A stretch of 64,000 nt of DNA, from the NCBI GenBank assembly GCA_027214255.1, contig JAPWHL010000022.1:1-64000 (forward strand). The letters run 5' to 3'. The notes below the pieces were generated by a model. It had not been told where the DNA came from. It worked only from the letters and a program-made list of their open reading frames with translations, and did not search any database. Source of the stretch: Roseovarius aestuarii. Lineage in GTDB: Bacteria > Pseudomonadota > Alphaproteobacteria > Rhodobacterales > Rhodobacteraceae. Of the stretch, positions 36,301 through 44,286 are shown piece by piece. The translations under genes were made by a program, and so were the position numbers. The stretch's first letter is position 1; every line of letters starts with the position of its first letter.

Positions 36301-37348
36301 TCGCCTCTAGGACCGAGGCATCCGTGGGCGTTCCGCCATAGACAGGTGCCCCCTCGTCGTTCTGCGGCACCTGCTCGGCGATTGCACGGGTCAACCCGGC
36401 AACCGTCCAAGGCATGTTGCTTGCATCATAGGTTTTTTGTTCGACTTTGGGGCGCAATGAACACTCCCCACAGCGCAGATCGTCACCAAACCAGCTAACG
36501 ACAAGGGATGTGGCGCCGCACATCGGTAGCTCGCCTTGCATGGTTCCCAAGGATGTCGCGAAATCCGACTTGCCCGACGGCGTGTTTACATTGGCCAACC
36601 CGGTTGATCCCGGTCCGAAATTCATCGTCACGGGCGTGGTCGCCAGCGCGTATTCACCGCTACCGGGAAGCAGGGCCACTGCCCTCACGCCATGTGTGGG
36701 GTCCAGATTGGCCCCCGTTTGATCCGGTTGGGCGGGGCGTGACACCTCAAAGGTGAACTGCGGCACGCGGTTGCCATAAACACCCAAGGCCAGATCCTCG
36801 ATCACGACATAGGCCGTTCCGCGATAGGCCGGAACTGTGCCTGTACCTTCGACCGCTTCCATCTTGGGGTCGGGCAGTTGATCGGGGGTGCCGCGATAAA
36901 CGCGCATATTCAGATCACCGCGCGCGATCTCATTCCCGTCGGCCCAGATGCGACCGACATGACTGATCTCGCCTTCGCACAGGGCAATCGCGACGCTGAC
37001 CGAATAACTGTATTGCCGCGTCTTGGGTTGCGAGGGGCCGCCTTTGCCGCCGCCACTGGTGGCAACTTCTTCGCGAAACTCGGTGGCCCAGATGATTTGA
37101 CCGGCGACGCGCATACGGCCATAGACCTGCGCTATGACGTCGCCTTCGCCCGATCCTGTCAGACGCAGGCGGCTGGCCCGACCGCTTTCAACCACATCTG
37201 CGCCTTGACCCAGCAAACGCTGATCAATGGAACGCCCGATGATACCGCCAGCAAACCGGCCAACAGCCGCCATCGACAGGCCCAGAACGGTGCCCCCGAC
37301 AGAGCCGCCAATCGCCGCTCCAGCGGCACTCAGAAGAATTGTTGCCAT
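33320..37348 (-). CDS. GTA host-specificity/tail-tip protein (g15, megatron)
   Basis: A 1342-residue tail fibre/tip protein, the last gene of the gene transfer agent cluster. In RcGTA the homologue (about 1300 residues) forms the tail tip that contacts and penetrates the recipient. The N-terminus is a Gly/Ala-rich hydrophobic stretch (LLSAAGAAIGGSVGGTVLGLSMAAVGRFAGG), common in phage tail-tip proteins. The middle contains a glycoside-hydrolase-like barrel (DVKIGYAADWSEYFGYQ, FVGIDNYMPLSDWREG, RFTEIGCPAVDKG). The end has beta-rich tail-lysozyme-like modules. It starts at the g14 stop (TAATG). No frameshift was seen. Confidence 0.95.
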   Translation of the reverse strand: MATILLSAAGAAIGGSVGGTVLGLSMAAVGRFAGGIIGRSIDQRLLGQGADVVESGRASRLRLTGSGEGDVIAQVYGRMRVAGQIIWATEFREEVATSGGGKGGPSQPKTRQYSYSVSVAIALCEGEISHVGRIWADGNEIARGDLNMRVYRGTPDQLPDPKMEAVEGTGTVPAYRGTAYVVIEDLALGVYGNRVPQFTFEVSRPAQPDQTGANLDPTHGVRAVALLPGSGEYALATTPVTMNFGPGSTGLANVNTPSGKSDFATSLGTMQGELPMCGATSLVVSWFGDDLRCGECSLRPKVEQKTYDASNMPWTVAGLTRAIAEQVPQNDEGAPVYGGTPTDASVLEAIAALKTAGQDVMFYPFILMDQLAGNTRADPYSDADTQPPLPWRGRITLSTAPGRDGSPDGTASAEAQVAAFFGTASATDFSIGEEPEDEDNGLGAGRSQSTENDYFDLLSLSNGASATSPVSYAGPDEWGYRRFILHMAALCKAAGGVESFCIGSEMRGLTQIRGAGNSFPAVAALVDLAAEVRALLGPDVKIGYAADWSEYFGYQPQDGSGDLFFHLDPLWADANIDFVGIDNYMPLSDWREGQDHADADWGTIYDLEYLKSNIEGGEGYDWFYHSPEARVSQRRSPITDGAYGEPWVYRYKDIRNWWQNSHHDRVGGARSNAPSPWIPQSKPVRFTEIGCPAVDKGTNEPNKFLDAKSSESSAPHFSTGQRDDLIQLQYLRALRDYWTDPAHNPMSIEYEGAMIDMDHAHVWAWDARPFPFFPNNQALWDDGANYARGHWITGRTGARTLASVVQEITTRSGLDAVDTTRLHGLVRGYSIENVSEARAALQPLMLRYGFDAVEREGQLQFRMRDGVADAHIAEGLLVRDAESDSSLEETRASAAEIAGRVRLRFIEADGDFEAIAEEAIIPDEATHAVSTSEMPLAMTRSEGRAVTERWLSEARVTRDTVRLTLPPSRLALGAGDVLSLAEAGGKGLFRIDRVEQMGNAQKIEGVRIEPASYRPVDIAEDPPTVRPFVPPVPVMPLFLDLPLMNGDEVPHAPHLAVTARPWPGSVALYASASDANYQLNQLIEARSRVGVLETPLPSGAAGRIDRGDGVLVRMLSGQLESVDDAALLGGANLAAIGDGTPEGWELIQFRDAPLVAENTYLLGHRLRGQLGTEAAQKTPWPEGSFLVMLDGTPSQIELTGGQRGSARHYRIGPAGRVMDDPSYQHAVIAFEGVGLRPYSPAHLRAVTDASGHTHVTWIRRTRVDGDRWDTPEVPLGEESEQYILRILEDNAIRREEVLNTPTFDYTTAHKADDSIAGPYSIEVAQISAKYGAGMFTQLDVPG

Positions 37349-37785
37349 TACTTGCGCTCCTCAGGAAATGTGAACCGCGCTACGATGCGCCGCCGCCATG
37401 GCGTGCTCAGCGGGCTTTCCACCACCGCATGGCCCGAATAGGCGTGAATGAATGTGGCATCCGGGCCGATACACCCCGCGATCCCCAGATGCTTGGCCAC
37501 CGCGCCGTCACGCATGCGAAACAACAAAACATCGCCAGCGGCTTCGTCGTGCAGGCCCTTGGGGTGTAAATGCCGTTTCGCCGCAGCCCAAAGTGCTTCG
37601 ATGCGGGCGGGCTCGGACCAGTCCATCGAATAGGCCGGTGGCACTTCGGGTTCGCCCCCCAATACCTCGCGCCAAACGCCACGCAACAGGCCCAGACAAT
37701 CAGTGCCCGCGCCCTTGACCGAGGCCTGATGCTGATACGGTGTGCCGATCCAACTGCGAGCGGCGTTTACAATCTGGGCGCTCAT
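37348..37785 (-). CDS. GTA cell-wall peptidase (g14), NlpC/P60 family
   Basis: A 145-residue NlpC/P60-type peptidase. The catalytic Cys lies in GAGTDCLGLLRGVW, the His in IHAYSGHAVVESP, and the region GDVLLFRMRDGAVAKHLGI has the usual spacing. In RcGTA the product sits at the tail baseplate and cuts peptidoglycan to let DNA in. The start overlaps the g13 stop by 4 bases (ATGA). Confidence 0.93.
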   Translation of the reverse strand: MSAQIVNAARSWIGTPYQHQASVKGAGTDCLGLLRGVWREVLGGEPEVPPAYSMDWSEPARIEALWAAAKRHLHPKGLHDEAAGDVLLFRMRDGAVAKHLGIAGCIGPDATFIHAYSGHAVVESPLSTPWRRRIVARFTFPEERK

Positions 37786-38672
37786 GATCGACGGCTCCCG
37801 CCGTTCAGCGCCCCTGTCTTGGCCGGGTCCGAGATGGACCAGTCGTCGCCGGGAATGTCCGGAAACCCTTGGAAGTTGACGAAGTTCTTGAACTTCAGCC
37901 GACAGGTGACAGCCCGCTTGTCACAGCCCGCCTCTAACCGCAGCGTATCCCCCGCGCGTACATCCGCGCGCAGTGGTTGCCACAGCTCGATCACGCGTCG
38001 ATCTTTCGAAACTGTGTCGCGTTTTACGACGCCGCCAAGGCCGCTGGCCGCGCCATCCATGGCAAGCAATCGCCCATGCTGAAACCAGCCGGGATCGAAG
38101 CCGCCGAAAGCATCGAACAAAAACGTTTGCCGGTCCTCGATCTCGACCGCTGCCAATTGCGTAGAGTATCCCAGCGTGTCCACATCAAACCGACAGCTTT
38201 TGTCTCCCAACACGGCCGAACATGGCTTTTGAAAGATGCGCCCCAACGGGCGGTTCAATGCTTCGGTCAGTCCGCGCAACTCTGCCTCGAACGCGCCGCC
38301 CGAACGGCGCAGTTCGCCGATTGTGCCGCGAAATTGCAACTGACGTTGGCTAACGTCTTGCCAGTTTACCAGCCACGCACGGATTTCGGCGTTGTCATAC
38401 CGCCCCGCTTCGATGTCATCTTCGCGGATTGCGGCATCGCTTAACGCACCGATGGCTTCGGTGTTGTCCACCGACAGGCCTGTACTTTGTTGCAAGGCCA
38501 ACGCACTTAATCCCGTGTCTGCACGAAACGCCACCCCGCCAAAGTCCAGCCCGCAATCGTGATCGGTAAAGCCCAGGATCGCACCATCCCTGCGCTCTAA
38601 CTCCCAACAGCGGCATGTGGTTGTTATGCCACCCGCCAGATGCGCCTCCAGCTCTGGATTCAGACCGCTCAT
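37782..38672 (-). CDS. GTA tail hub protein (g13), DUF2163/BR0599 family
   Basis: A 296-residue phage-type baseplate hub protein. The opening LEAHLAGGITTTCRCWELERRDGAILGFTDHDCGLDFGGVAF is diagnostic of the DUF2163 family, as are the Cys-rich C-terminal LEAGCDKRAVTCRLKFKNFVNFQGFPDIPG and its paired Cys. It would join the tail tube to the megatron and peptidase. It overlaps g12 and g14 by ATGA. Confidence 0.94.
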   Translation of the reverse strand: MSGLNPELEAHLAGGITTTCRCWELERRDGAILGFTDHDCGLDFGGVAFRADTGLSALALQQSTGLSVDNTEAIGALSDAAIREDDIEAGRYDNAEIRAWLVNWQDVSQRQLQFRGTIGELRRSGGAFEAELRGLTEALNRPLGRIFQKPCSAVLGDKSCRFDVDTLGYSTQLAAVEIEDRQTFLFDAFGGFDPGWFQHGRLLAMDGAASGLGGVVKRDTVSKDRRVIELWQPLRADVRAGDTLRLEAGCDKRAVTCRLKFKNFVNFQGFPDIPGDDWSISDPAKTGALNGGSRRS

Positions 38673-39301
38673 ACCCGGATCTCCACCACTGGCACGCTGG
38701 GCGCATCACCGGCCTGAAAGCTGGCCACACTGGTCTGGATGCGATCCGTGTCAAACCGCACTGGAACGTCAAACTCATACCCGGCTGTGATCAGCTCGTT
38801 TGCGTTGGGTGGATGTTTGAAGGTCACGATGCCGGTGGCGCTGTCCACGTCGTAATGCAGGCCCTGTTGCTGTTCGTCCCCACCAATCCCGATCCGCACC
38901 GATCCGTGTACCGGTTTGGTGATGGGCCGCGCATAGCTGTGATCCCCCGAGCGATAGATTTTCATCAACGGAAATGAGGCCGTTACGTCATCGCCAATCG
39001 CAATGACCTGATCGTCATAAGCCGGTTCACGCAGCGCGCCGCCCGATTTGTAATCGGCCCAATCTTTCCAGCGGAAGCCGTGCAACTGCCCCTGTCGCGC
39101 CTCAAAAAAAGCGATCAACACCTCGATATCATCAAGGCTGCGCATGGCGACCCCCGCATCATAACGACGCCGCGAATGCGCCCAAGGCGAATTGCGTTCT
39201 TCAAACCCGTTGGCCAGCGTGACGACATCGGCCAGACGCTGAGGCCCCCCGACCGAGCCAAAGCTAAGGTTGGCGGGAAAACGTACGTCGTGAAAACCCA
39301 T
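38669..39301 (-). CDS. GTA distal tail protein (g12), DUF2460 family
   Basis: A 210-residue protein from MGFHDVRFPANLSFGSVGGP. It shows the DUF2460 hallmarks RRRYDAGVAMRSLDDIEVLIAFFEARQGQLHGFRWKDWADYKS. In RcGTA this is the distal-tail ring below the tube. GGGGAG 9 bases upstream supports the ATG at 39301; the frame is open to a TTG at 39316. It overlaps g13 by 4 bases. Confidence 0.94.
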   Translation of the reverse strand: MGFHDVRFPANLSFGSVGGPQRLADVVTLANGFEERNSPWAHSRRRYDAGVAMRSLDDIEVLIAFFEARQGQLHGFRWKDWADYKSGGALREPAYDDQVIAIGDDVTASFPLMKIYRSGDHSYARPITKPVHGSVRIGIGGDEQQQGLHYDVDSATGIVTFKHPPNANELITAGYEFDVPVRFDTDRIQTSVASFQAGDAPSVPVVEIRV

Positions 39302-39319
39302 CTTGGTGCTCCCCAAATG

Positions 39320-39982
39320 TTAACGATTGCGTTGGCCGCGCCCAATGGCGCGCCCCAGCTGCGCCGCGATCTGACCCTGACTGCGTTGAAAACTGCCGGC
39401 ATCGGGCGTCGAGATGTTCATCACTACGTTGACAGCACTGGAACCGCCGCCAGCGCGCACGCCCAGCTTGCCATCTGCCCCGCGCGCCAGCGGCATGATC
39501 GCCTCTGGCCCGGCTTCGCCCATCAATCCGGTGCCGCCGCGCATCGGAAAAGTGACAGGCCCACTAACAACGCCGCCATTGGCGAATGGCTGCACCCGGC
39601 CTTGCGAAAAACTGGCACCATTTTCAAACGGCAATAGGTTGCCCATCAACGCTCCAACACCATTGGCCAGCAAACCTCCTACATGGTCTGTGACCGGCTT
39701 CACCGCAGCATTGAACGCTGTGTTGATCATAGAGTTCGCCAGTGAATTCAGCGCAGTGGACAGGCTGTCCCCATCAACCACAGCGCCCTTGATGGCGCGG
39801 CTTAATCCCCGGCTCATCCCGCGATCCAGTGTTTGCACGTCATATCCCGTGCGCTCAAATGTGCCGCGTACGCGCGACAGTTCGGCGTTAAAGGCCGCCG
39901 CCATTTCGGTCGCAGCCCCCAATGAGCCATCCAGTGCTTCGACCTGAGCGTCCAGCGCGTTCAGGTTTGCGATATCATCCAT
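39320..39982 (-). CDS. GTA tail tape-measure protein (g11)
   Basis: A 220-residue tail-length protein of the short GTA type. It has an N-terminal coiled coil (NALDAQVEALDGSLGAATEMAAAFNAELSRV), a TM-like mid-section (ALNSLANSMINTAFNAAVKPV) and a Gly-rich end with FANGGVVSGP and GLMGEAGPEAIMPLARGADG. The GEAGPEAI stretch is shared by phage tape measures. The short length matches RcGTA's short tail. The start at 39982 overlaps the g10.1 stop by 8 bases. Confidence 0.9.
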   Translation of the reverse strand: MDDIANLNALDAQVEALDGSLGAATEMAAAFNAELSRVRGTFERTGYDVQTLDRGMSRGLSRAIKGAVVDGDSLSTALNSLANSMINTAFNAAVKPVTDHVGGLLANGVGALMGNLLPFENGASFSQGRVQPFANGGVVSGPVTFPMRGGTGLMGEAGPEAIMPLARGADGKLGVRAGGGSSAVNVVMNISTPDAGSFQRSQGQIAAQLGRAIGRGQRNR

Positions 39983-40175
39983 CGTCATCTCCTCGATCAT
40001 CGGGATAGGCCCGGATCAATGCCTCCAGCCCGTCACGCGCCATCGGTGCCGCGTGCTTGGTTTCACCCAGCATCAGGCGAAACTCGGCAGGGGACAGCGC
40101 CCAGAACTCAGCCGGACGCAGGCCCAACCCTTTCAATCCGGCCTCCATCAATGCGGGCCAATCAAAACCCTTCAT
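39975..40175 (-). CDS. GTA tail assembly chaperone (g10.1)
   Basis: A 66-residue protein. The core LGLRPAEFWALSPAEFRLML is typical of the DUF2376/TIGR02216 family of phage tail chaperones. It starts inside the end of g10 (4-base overlap), as in lambda-type paired chaperones that precede the tape measure. Confidence 0.9.
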   Translation of the reverse strand: MKGFDWPALMEAGLKGLGLRPAEFWALSPAEFRLMLGETKHAAPMARDGLEALIRAYPDDRGDDDG

Positions 40176-40492
40176 GCGCGTTCGGGCAGCGTAAAGGCGC
40201 GTGCCAGCAATTCAGCCGCCGCGCGGGCAGCAGCCAGCATCCCCCCCTCGATATCGGCGGCGATCAAATCCGGGGCAGCCCCGCTCCAGCCGCCTCCGCG
40301 CAGACCTGCAACGATCAGTGCCAGAACGTCACGGGTGGAAAAATCGCCTGCTTCAAAACGTTCGACCAAACCCACCAGAGACCCGGTCTTTAGCCCGGCT
40401 TCCAGTTCGGCTAACGCGCCCAGGGTCAACTTCATTTTCCGGCGCTGACCATCGATCACGATGGCCACTTCACCTGCCCACGGGTTCGCCAT
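40172..40492 (-). CDS. GTA tail assembly protein (g10)
   Basis: A 106-residue protein. MANPWAGEVAIVIDGQRRKMKLTLGALAELEAGLKTGSLVGLVERF matches the GTA-TIM/DUF3356 family of gene transfer agents. It is predicted to bind the tape measure during tail assembly. It is located between the tube gene g9 and g10.1, overlapping the latter by ATGA. Confidence 0.9.
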   Translation of the reverse strand: MANPWAGEVAIVIDGQRRKMKLTLGALAELEAGLKTGSLVGLVERFEAGDFSTRDVLALIVAGLRGGGWSGAAPDLIAADIEGGMLAAARAAAELLARAFTLPERA

Positions 40493-40496
40493 GACG

Positions 40497-40910
40497 CTAG
40501 ATCGCCGTAAAGATCAGCTGTCCGGCACTGGCCAACGACAGCTCGTAGGTGGCTTCGCCATCATGCGTGCCGGCATAATCAATGGACGTCACCTGAAACG
40601 CGCCTTCAACAGTGCCAAAATCGGGGATCACCACCTGAAAATTCGGTGTTTCCCCGTCAAAGAAAATCTGCCTTGTCCGTTCGTCCGATCCTTCGTCCCG
40701 GAAAATACCCGATCCGCTGATCGCGGCGGATTTCACTCCGGCACCTGCCAGCAATTCGCGCCATCCCCCGGCGCTTTCAAGGCTGGTCACGTCCACGCTT
40801 TCAGCGTTGAAACTGATCCGCGTCGCGCGCAAACCCGCCACAGATTGAAAATTACCGTCCCCTGTCAGGTCGACCTTGATCAGAAGGTCCTTGCCGTTTT
40901 GAACTGCCAT
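40497..40910 (-). CDS. GTA major tail tube protein (g9)
   Basis: A 137-residue tail-tube protein of the TIGR02126 family. MAVQNGKDLLIKVDLTGDGNFQSVAGLRATRISFNAESVDVTSLESAGGW is the typical start. It ends with a beta-rich FQVTSIDYAGTHDGEATYELSLASAGQLIF. GGAGA 7 bases before the ATG supports the start. It forms the tube hexamers. Confidence 0.94.
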   Translation of the reverse strand: MAVQNGKDLLIKVDLTGDGNFQSVAGLRATRISFNAESVDVTSLESAGGWRELLAGAGVKSAAISGSGIFRDEGSDERTRQIFFDGETPNFQVVIPDFGTVEGAFQVTSIDYAGTHDGEATYELSLASAGQLIFTAI

Positions 40911-40936
40911 TGTCGTGTCTCCGATATGTTGAAAGG

Positions 40937-41350
40937 TTACGCCGCGCCGTCGATACGCGCGCGAAAGGTCAAATCGATCCGCCTCAGTTGCCCGCCGCTT
41001 TCACGCCGTGCGCGGGCGCGGTCGAAATTCAGGGCAACAAGCCTGCCCGCACTCAGGCTGAGAGGCGCGTCGATCAATGCGTCGCTGATTGCTGCTGCCG
41101 TTGCTTTTGCGCTAGAGAACCCGGCGGCTTGGCTGATCACTGACACGGTGAATTTGTGCCACGCGCCAGGGCTTGATGCGTCGGAACGGTCGCGCACATC
41201 TTCGGGCCCCAAGGTCACGTAAAGCGGGGGGATTGTTCCGGTGGGCAGGGCGTCATAGATCGCCGGACCGACCAACACGGCCAATGCAGAATCTGCACCA
41301 AGATGTTGGAAGACAGCACTTTGAAGGGCCGCTGATGCGCCGTAACTCTT
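40937..41350 (-). CDS. GTA tail terminator (g8, DUF3168), start codon apparently lost
   Basis: The family member expected here has about 136 residues and starts MSY.ASAALQ. This frame gives SYGASAALQSAVFQHLGADSALAVLVGPAIYD from 41347, but the codon before it (41350-41348) is AAG, not ATG. A single T-to-A change at coding position 41349 would explain this. The same base turns the g7 stop TGA into AGA. The nearest in-frame alternative is TTG at 41284, which drops about 22 residues. The rest of the frame (DUF3168 features: LPTGTIPPLYVTLGPEDVRDRSD) is intact to 40937. The coordinates given are the ancestral extent. Whether the protein is made is unknown. Confidence 0.75.
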   Translation of the reverse strand, partial: KSYGASAALQSAVFQHLGADSALAVLVGPAIYDALPTGTIPPLYVTLGPEDVRDRSDASSPGAWHKFTVSVISQAAGFSSAKATAAAISDALIDAPLSLSAGRLVALNFDRARARRESGGQLRRIDLTFRARIDGAA

Positions 41351-41685
41351 ACCGCCACCTCCTCGGTTGCATAGCAGGTCAGATAGCGCCCTGACGGATC
41401 ATGATCGGTGACGGCCTCAATCCGGAAAACCCGGTCGCCATCGCGAAACCTTTGCTCGGGCGCGGGGCGCGACGGGGCGCCATAAGGTGCGGCGCGCACA
41501 GTAATACGGTATGACGTGCTGGAAATCTGCGCCGTCCCGTCCGTTACCTCGCGCCCGGTGCGGGCCGTGATGCCGGCCCAAACTGTGCCCAGAACACCCC
41601 AGCCCTGCTCATAGCCGCCCGCGCCATCGGCGGTGCGTATCGGCGTTTCCAGAATCAGCTTGCGGTTCAACGTCACACGTCCCAT
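41215..41685 (-). CDS. GTA head-tail adaptor/stopper (g7), reading past its usual end
   Basis: A head-completion protein. MGRVTLNRKLILETPIRTADGAGGYEQGW is the usual start and ...DHDPSGRYLTCYATEEVAV the usual end. In related clusters a TGA follows, which also overlaps the g8 ATG. Here that codon is AGA, and the frame runs on to 41215, adding about 44 residues from the g8 coding region in another frame (VRVTAHQRPFKVLSSN...). Natural length is about 112; the current frame is 156. Start 41685 overlaps the g6 stop (TGATG). Confidence 0.85.
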   Translation of the reverse strand: MGRVTLNRKLILETPIRTADGAGGYEQGWGVLGTVWAGITARTGREVTDGTAQISSTSYRITVRAAPYGAPSRPAPEQRFRDGDRVFRIEAVTDHDPSGRYLTCYATEEVAVRVTAHQRPFKVLSSNILVQILHWPCWSVRRSMTPCPPEQSPRFT

Positions 41686-42284
41686 CAGCTCGCCCTCCCG
41701 CCCAGCAGCCGGATGGAGCGATAGCGTTCGGTCAGGCTGGTGACCCCGAACGGCAGACATCCTTGGCCTTGGGCTGTATCGTTGCGATACTCATAAAAAT
41801 GTGCCGCCAGCAGCAGAACGGCCTGCCCCAAATCGGCGGGTAGATCGCCCCATGCGCGGCCAAATCCGGCCTCAAACCGCACGATGGCCGCACCCGCGCT
41901 TGGAATCCCGGGCAATACCGCGCCCATGGGCTTTAATCGCGGGCAGTGCAGATCAGGTTCCAGCCGATACAGGCCCGGGTCGGCAAGCGTTTCGGCCCCG
42001 GCCATGTCGCGGATCACAATATTGACGAGTGAGCTTATCGGTGCGACGGGCAGGGGCTGCGCATAGGCTGTGCGCCACGCTGCGATTTCCCACGAGAACA
42101 CCCTTTCGATCAATATCTTGCCTGTACGTGCCTCTATCGAGGCGATGGCAGCGCGCAGAAAACTCTCTAGAACCGGGTCTTGCACGTCATCGTCCGAAAA
42201 CCCGGTTCCCAGCCGCAGATGCGCCTTGAATTCGGTCACTGGCAGGGCGGCCAGCGGAACGGCGGTTTCTTCAATCAACATCAT
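41685..42284 (-). CDS. GTA head-tail connector/adaptor (g6)
   Basis: A 199-residue head-tail connector of the phiE125 gp8/DUF family. TEFKAHLRLGTGFSDDDVQDPVLESFLRAAIASIEARTGKIL and ...SAGAAIVRFEAGFGRAWGDLPADLGQAVLLLAAHFYEYRNDT are the usual pattern. It begins with two Met codons (42284 and 42281). A strong hairpin separates it from the capsid gene. Confidence 0.92.
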   Translation of the reverse strand: MMLIEETAVPLAALPVTEFKAHLRLGTGFSDDDVQDPVLESFLRAAIASIEARTGKILIERVFSWEIAAWRTAYAQPLPVAPISSLVNIVIRDMAGAETLADPGLYRLEPDLHCPRLKPMGAVLPGIPSAGAAIVRFEAGFGRAWGDLPADLGQAVLLLAAHFYEYRNDTAQGQGCLPFGVTSLTERYRSIRLLGGRAS

Positions 42285-42387
42285 GAAATTTCTCCGAAAG
42301 TCCCCGGACCCCTCCGGTGGTTATGGCGCGCGCCGCCAGCGTTGCTCGGACGGAAGGGAGCAGCTGGACAACGCTTGGGTTAACGGC

Positions 42388-42433
42388 GACACGCGCCTCG
42401 GGCGGGGCGTTTCCCCCACCCGCATCGCGTGTC
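42388..42433 (-). promoter_or_regulatory. Long two-part hairpin between capsid gene g5 and g6
   Basis: On the transcribed (minus) strand, GACACGCG pairs with CGCGTGTC (8 bp). Inside it CGGGTGGGG pairs with CCCCGCCCG (9 bp with one G-U) over a 6-base loop GAAACG, with 3-base internal loops on each side. The structure begins 2 bases after the capsid stop codon. There is no U-tract, so it may stabilise capsid mRNA or partly stop transcription into the low-dose tail genes. Confidence 0.6.
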
Positions 42434-42435
42434 CC

Positions 42436-43626
42436 TTACGAGACGGCGAATTTCAGAAGTTTGATCGCGGCAAAGTCGCTGACGTCGCCACCCACGCGCT
42501 TGGTGGCGTAGAACAGGACATGGGGCTTGGCGCTGAACGGATCACGCAGTACGCGCAGGTCCGGGCGTTCGGCCACGGTGTAACCTGCGTTGAAGTCACC
42601 AAACGCAATCGCCATCGCTCCGCTGGCAATATCCGGCATGTCCTCGGCAATCAGCACAGGATATCCTAGCAGGCGCGCAGGCTCACCGGCGGCTAGGCCA
42701 TCGGACCACAGAAAACGTCCATCAAGGTCCTTCATCTTGCGCACCGCGCCTGCGGTTTTTGAATTCATGACAAAGCTGGCATTGGCGCGGTATTCAGCGT
42801 TCAGCGCGTAAACCAGATCAATGATCTCGTCCGCACTATCGAAATCACCGTCCGCACCCGTCGGCACATAACCCAGATTACCCCAGGTCCAGATATCGTT
42901 GTCGACGGTGGTTTTGGTCAAAAAGCCCGTAGGTTTGTCCACACCATCACCGTTGATGAACGCCGCCGCCTCGGCGCGGGCAAACTTGTCGGCAATGCGG
43001 CCCGCCAGCCAACCTTCGATGTCAAATGCGCTATCATCCAACAGGCGCTGCGAGGCCTTGGGCAGCGCGCTCAGTTCGTGCAGAGGGATGGTAATGCGGT
43101 CAATCGTGGGCGTGCCCGTTTCGGTCACGGCCGCCTCGGTGGCCCAGCCATGGCCGACATCACTGTGGTCAATCAACACATCAAAACTGGTTGCTTCAAC
43201 GCCTACGACATTGGCAATCGCACGAATGGATGCGGTGGCACTCAGTGTCGACTTGATCGTTTCCGCCGTTTGGGGGTCCACCAGATACCCGCCATCGGCG
43301 GCGACGGACGTGCCCAAAGCCTTGCCTTCCAGCTCTAGATTGCGCAGGCCATCATCATCGCCGCTGCGCAGATAGGCATTGAACGCCTTTTGATGGGGCG
43401 GTTCAGTGCCCGCGCTGGTGGCCAGTGCCGGACGTGCCGGTACGAAAGTTTTGCGTTCAAACATGGTCATTTTCTCTTCTTGTTGTTGCAGTCGATCTCG
43501 GATGCCGGACTGAAAGCCCTTCAAATCATGCATGAAACCCGCTACGGCAGACTTCACCTCGGCCACAGGCGATTGATCTGCAGACAGATCTTCCCCGGCC
43601 CGAGAAATTTCCTCGGTTTTGCTCAT
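42436..43626 (-). CDS. GTA major capsid protein (g5), HK97 fold
   Basis: A 396-residue HK97-type capsid protein. The N-terminal coiled scaffold region (VKSAVAGFMHDLKGFQSGIRDRLQQQEEKMTMFERK) is removed by the protease in RcGTA. The mature core includes GTSVAADGGYLVDPQTAETI, GWATEAAVTETGTPTIDRITIPLHELSALPKASQRLLDDSAFDIE and LLGYPVLIAEDMPDIASGAMAIAFGDFN. The ATG at 43626 is chosen over GTG at 43629. Confidence 0.97.
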   Translation of the reverse strand: MSKTEEISRAGEDLSADQSPVAEVKSAVAGFMHDLKGFQSGIRDRLQQQEEKMTMFERKTFVPARPALATSAGTEPPHQKAFNAYLRSGDDDGLRNLELEGKALGTSVAADGGYLVDPQTAETIKSTLSATASIRAIANVVGVEATSFDVLIDHSDVGHGWATEAAVTETGTPTIDRITIPLHELSALPKASQRLLDDSAFDIEGWLAGRIADKFARAEAAAFINGDGVDKPTGFLTKTTVDNDIWTWGNLGYVPTGADGDFDSADEIIDLVYALNAEYRANASFVMNSKTAGAVRKMKDLDGRFLWSDGLAAGEPARLLGYPVLIAEDMPDIASGAMAIAFGDFNAGYTVAERPDLRVLRDPFSAKPHVLFYATKRVGGDVSDFAAIKLLKFAVS

Positions 43627-43661
43627 CACTTGGTCCTGTTTGGTTAAAGGTGGGTCAGACG

Positions 43662-44216
43662 CTACATGCGCGCCATCTCGCGGCGGGCATGCCTAAAGAC
43701 CGCCGCCATTTCCCGCAGATCGGTACTGATCAGGCTGTCGCCCTTGGCCCCGATCCGCGCACTGGGCAGCATGGGGAAGGTCACCAGCGACACCTCCCAA
43801 AGCTCCAGTTCCTGCAAAAGCCTACGGCCCTTGTCATTCCTTGCCGCCCGCAGCGTGCGATACCCGATACTCAGGCCGTCAATCGCCCCCGCACTGATCA
43901 GGGCAGCGGCCTCGCGGCCCTTGCCAACGGTTTCCAGAAGGCGCCCTTTGACATACAGTCCGCGCGCGTCCTCACGCACCTCATCCCACACGCCGATGGG
44001 CTGGGCCGGGTCGTGTTGCCACAGCATTTTGACCTGACGGTTCTCGGCCTTGATCCGCGCCAACGATGCGGCATAGGCCCCAGCCATCACCACATCACCG
44101 CCCTGATCCGCGTCGCCAAAATAGCTGGCATAGCCTTCGATCTGGGTGCCGTCCTTTACCGTCAGGTCGGTGTCGAACCGGGCAAACTTGTGCTCTAATA
44201 CACTGTCGTTCGTCAT
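43662..44216 (-). CDS. GTA prohead protease (g4)
   Basis: A 184-residue HK97-family prohead serine protease. It has IEGYASYFGDADQGGDVVMAGAYAASL, VKMLWQHDPAQPIGVW (candidate catalytic His at residue 68) and GAIDGLSIGYR (Ser at 116), with LWEVSLVTFPMLPSA. It processes the capsid N-terminus. It ends 36 bases before the capsid start. Confidence 0.95.
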   Translation of the reverse strand: MTNDSVLEHKFARFDTDLTVKDGTQIEGYASYFGDADQGGDVVMAGAYAASLARIKAENRQVKMLWQHDPAQPIGVWDEVREDARGLYVKGRLLETVGKGREAAALISAGAIDGLSIGYRTLRAARNDKGRRLLQELELWEVSLVTFPMLPSARIGAKGDSLISTDLREMAAVFRHARREMARM

Positions 44217-44286
44217 CTATATGCTCCTTCATAGGTGCGTTTCCTGTTTGAAACCGCCTGAAAACCCAGGTTGGATTGCCCATCCT

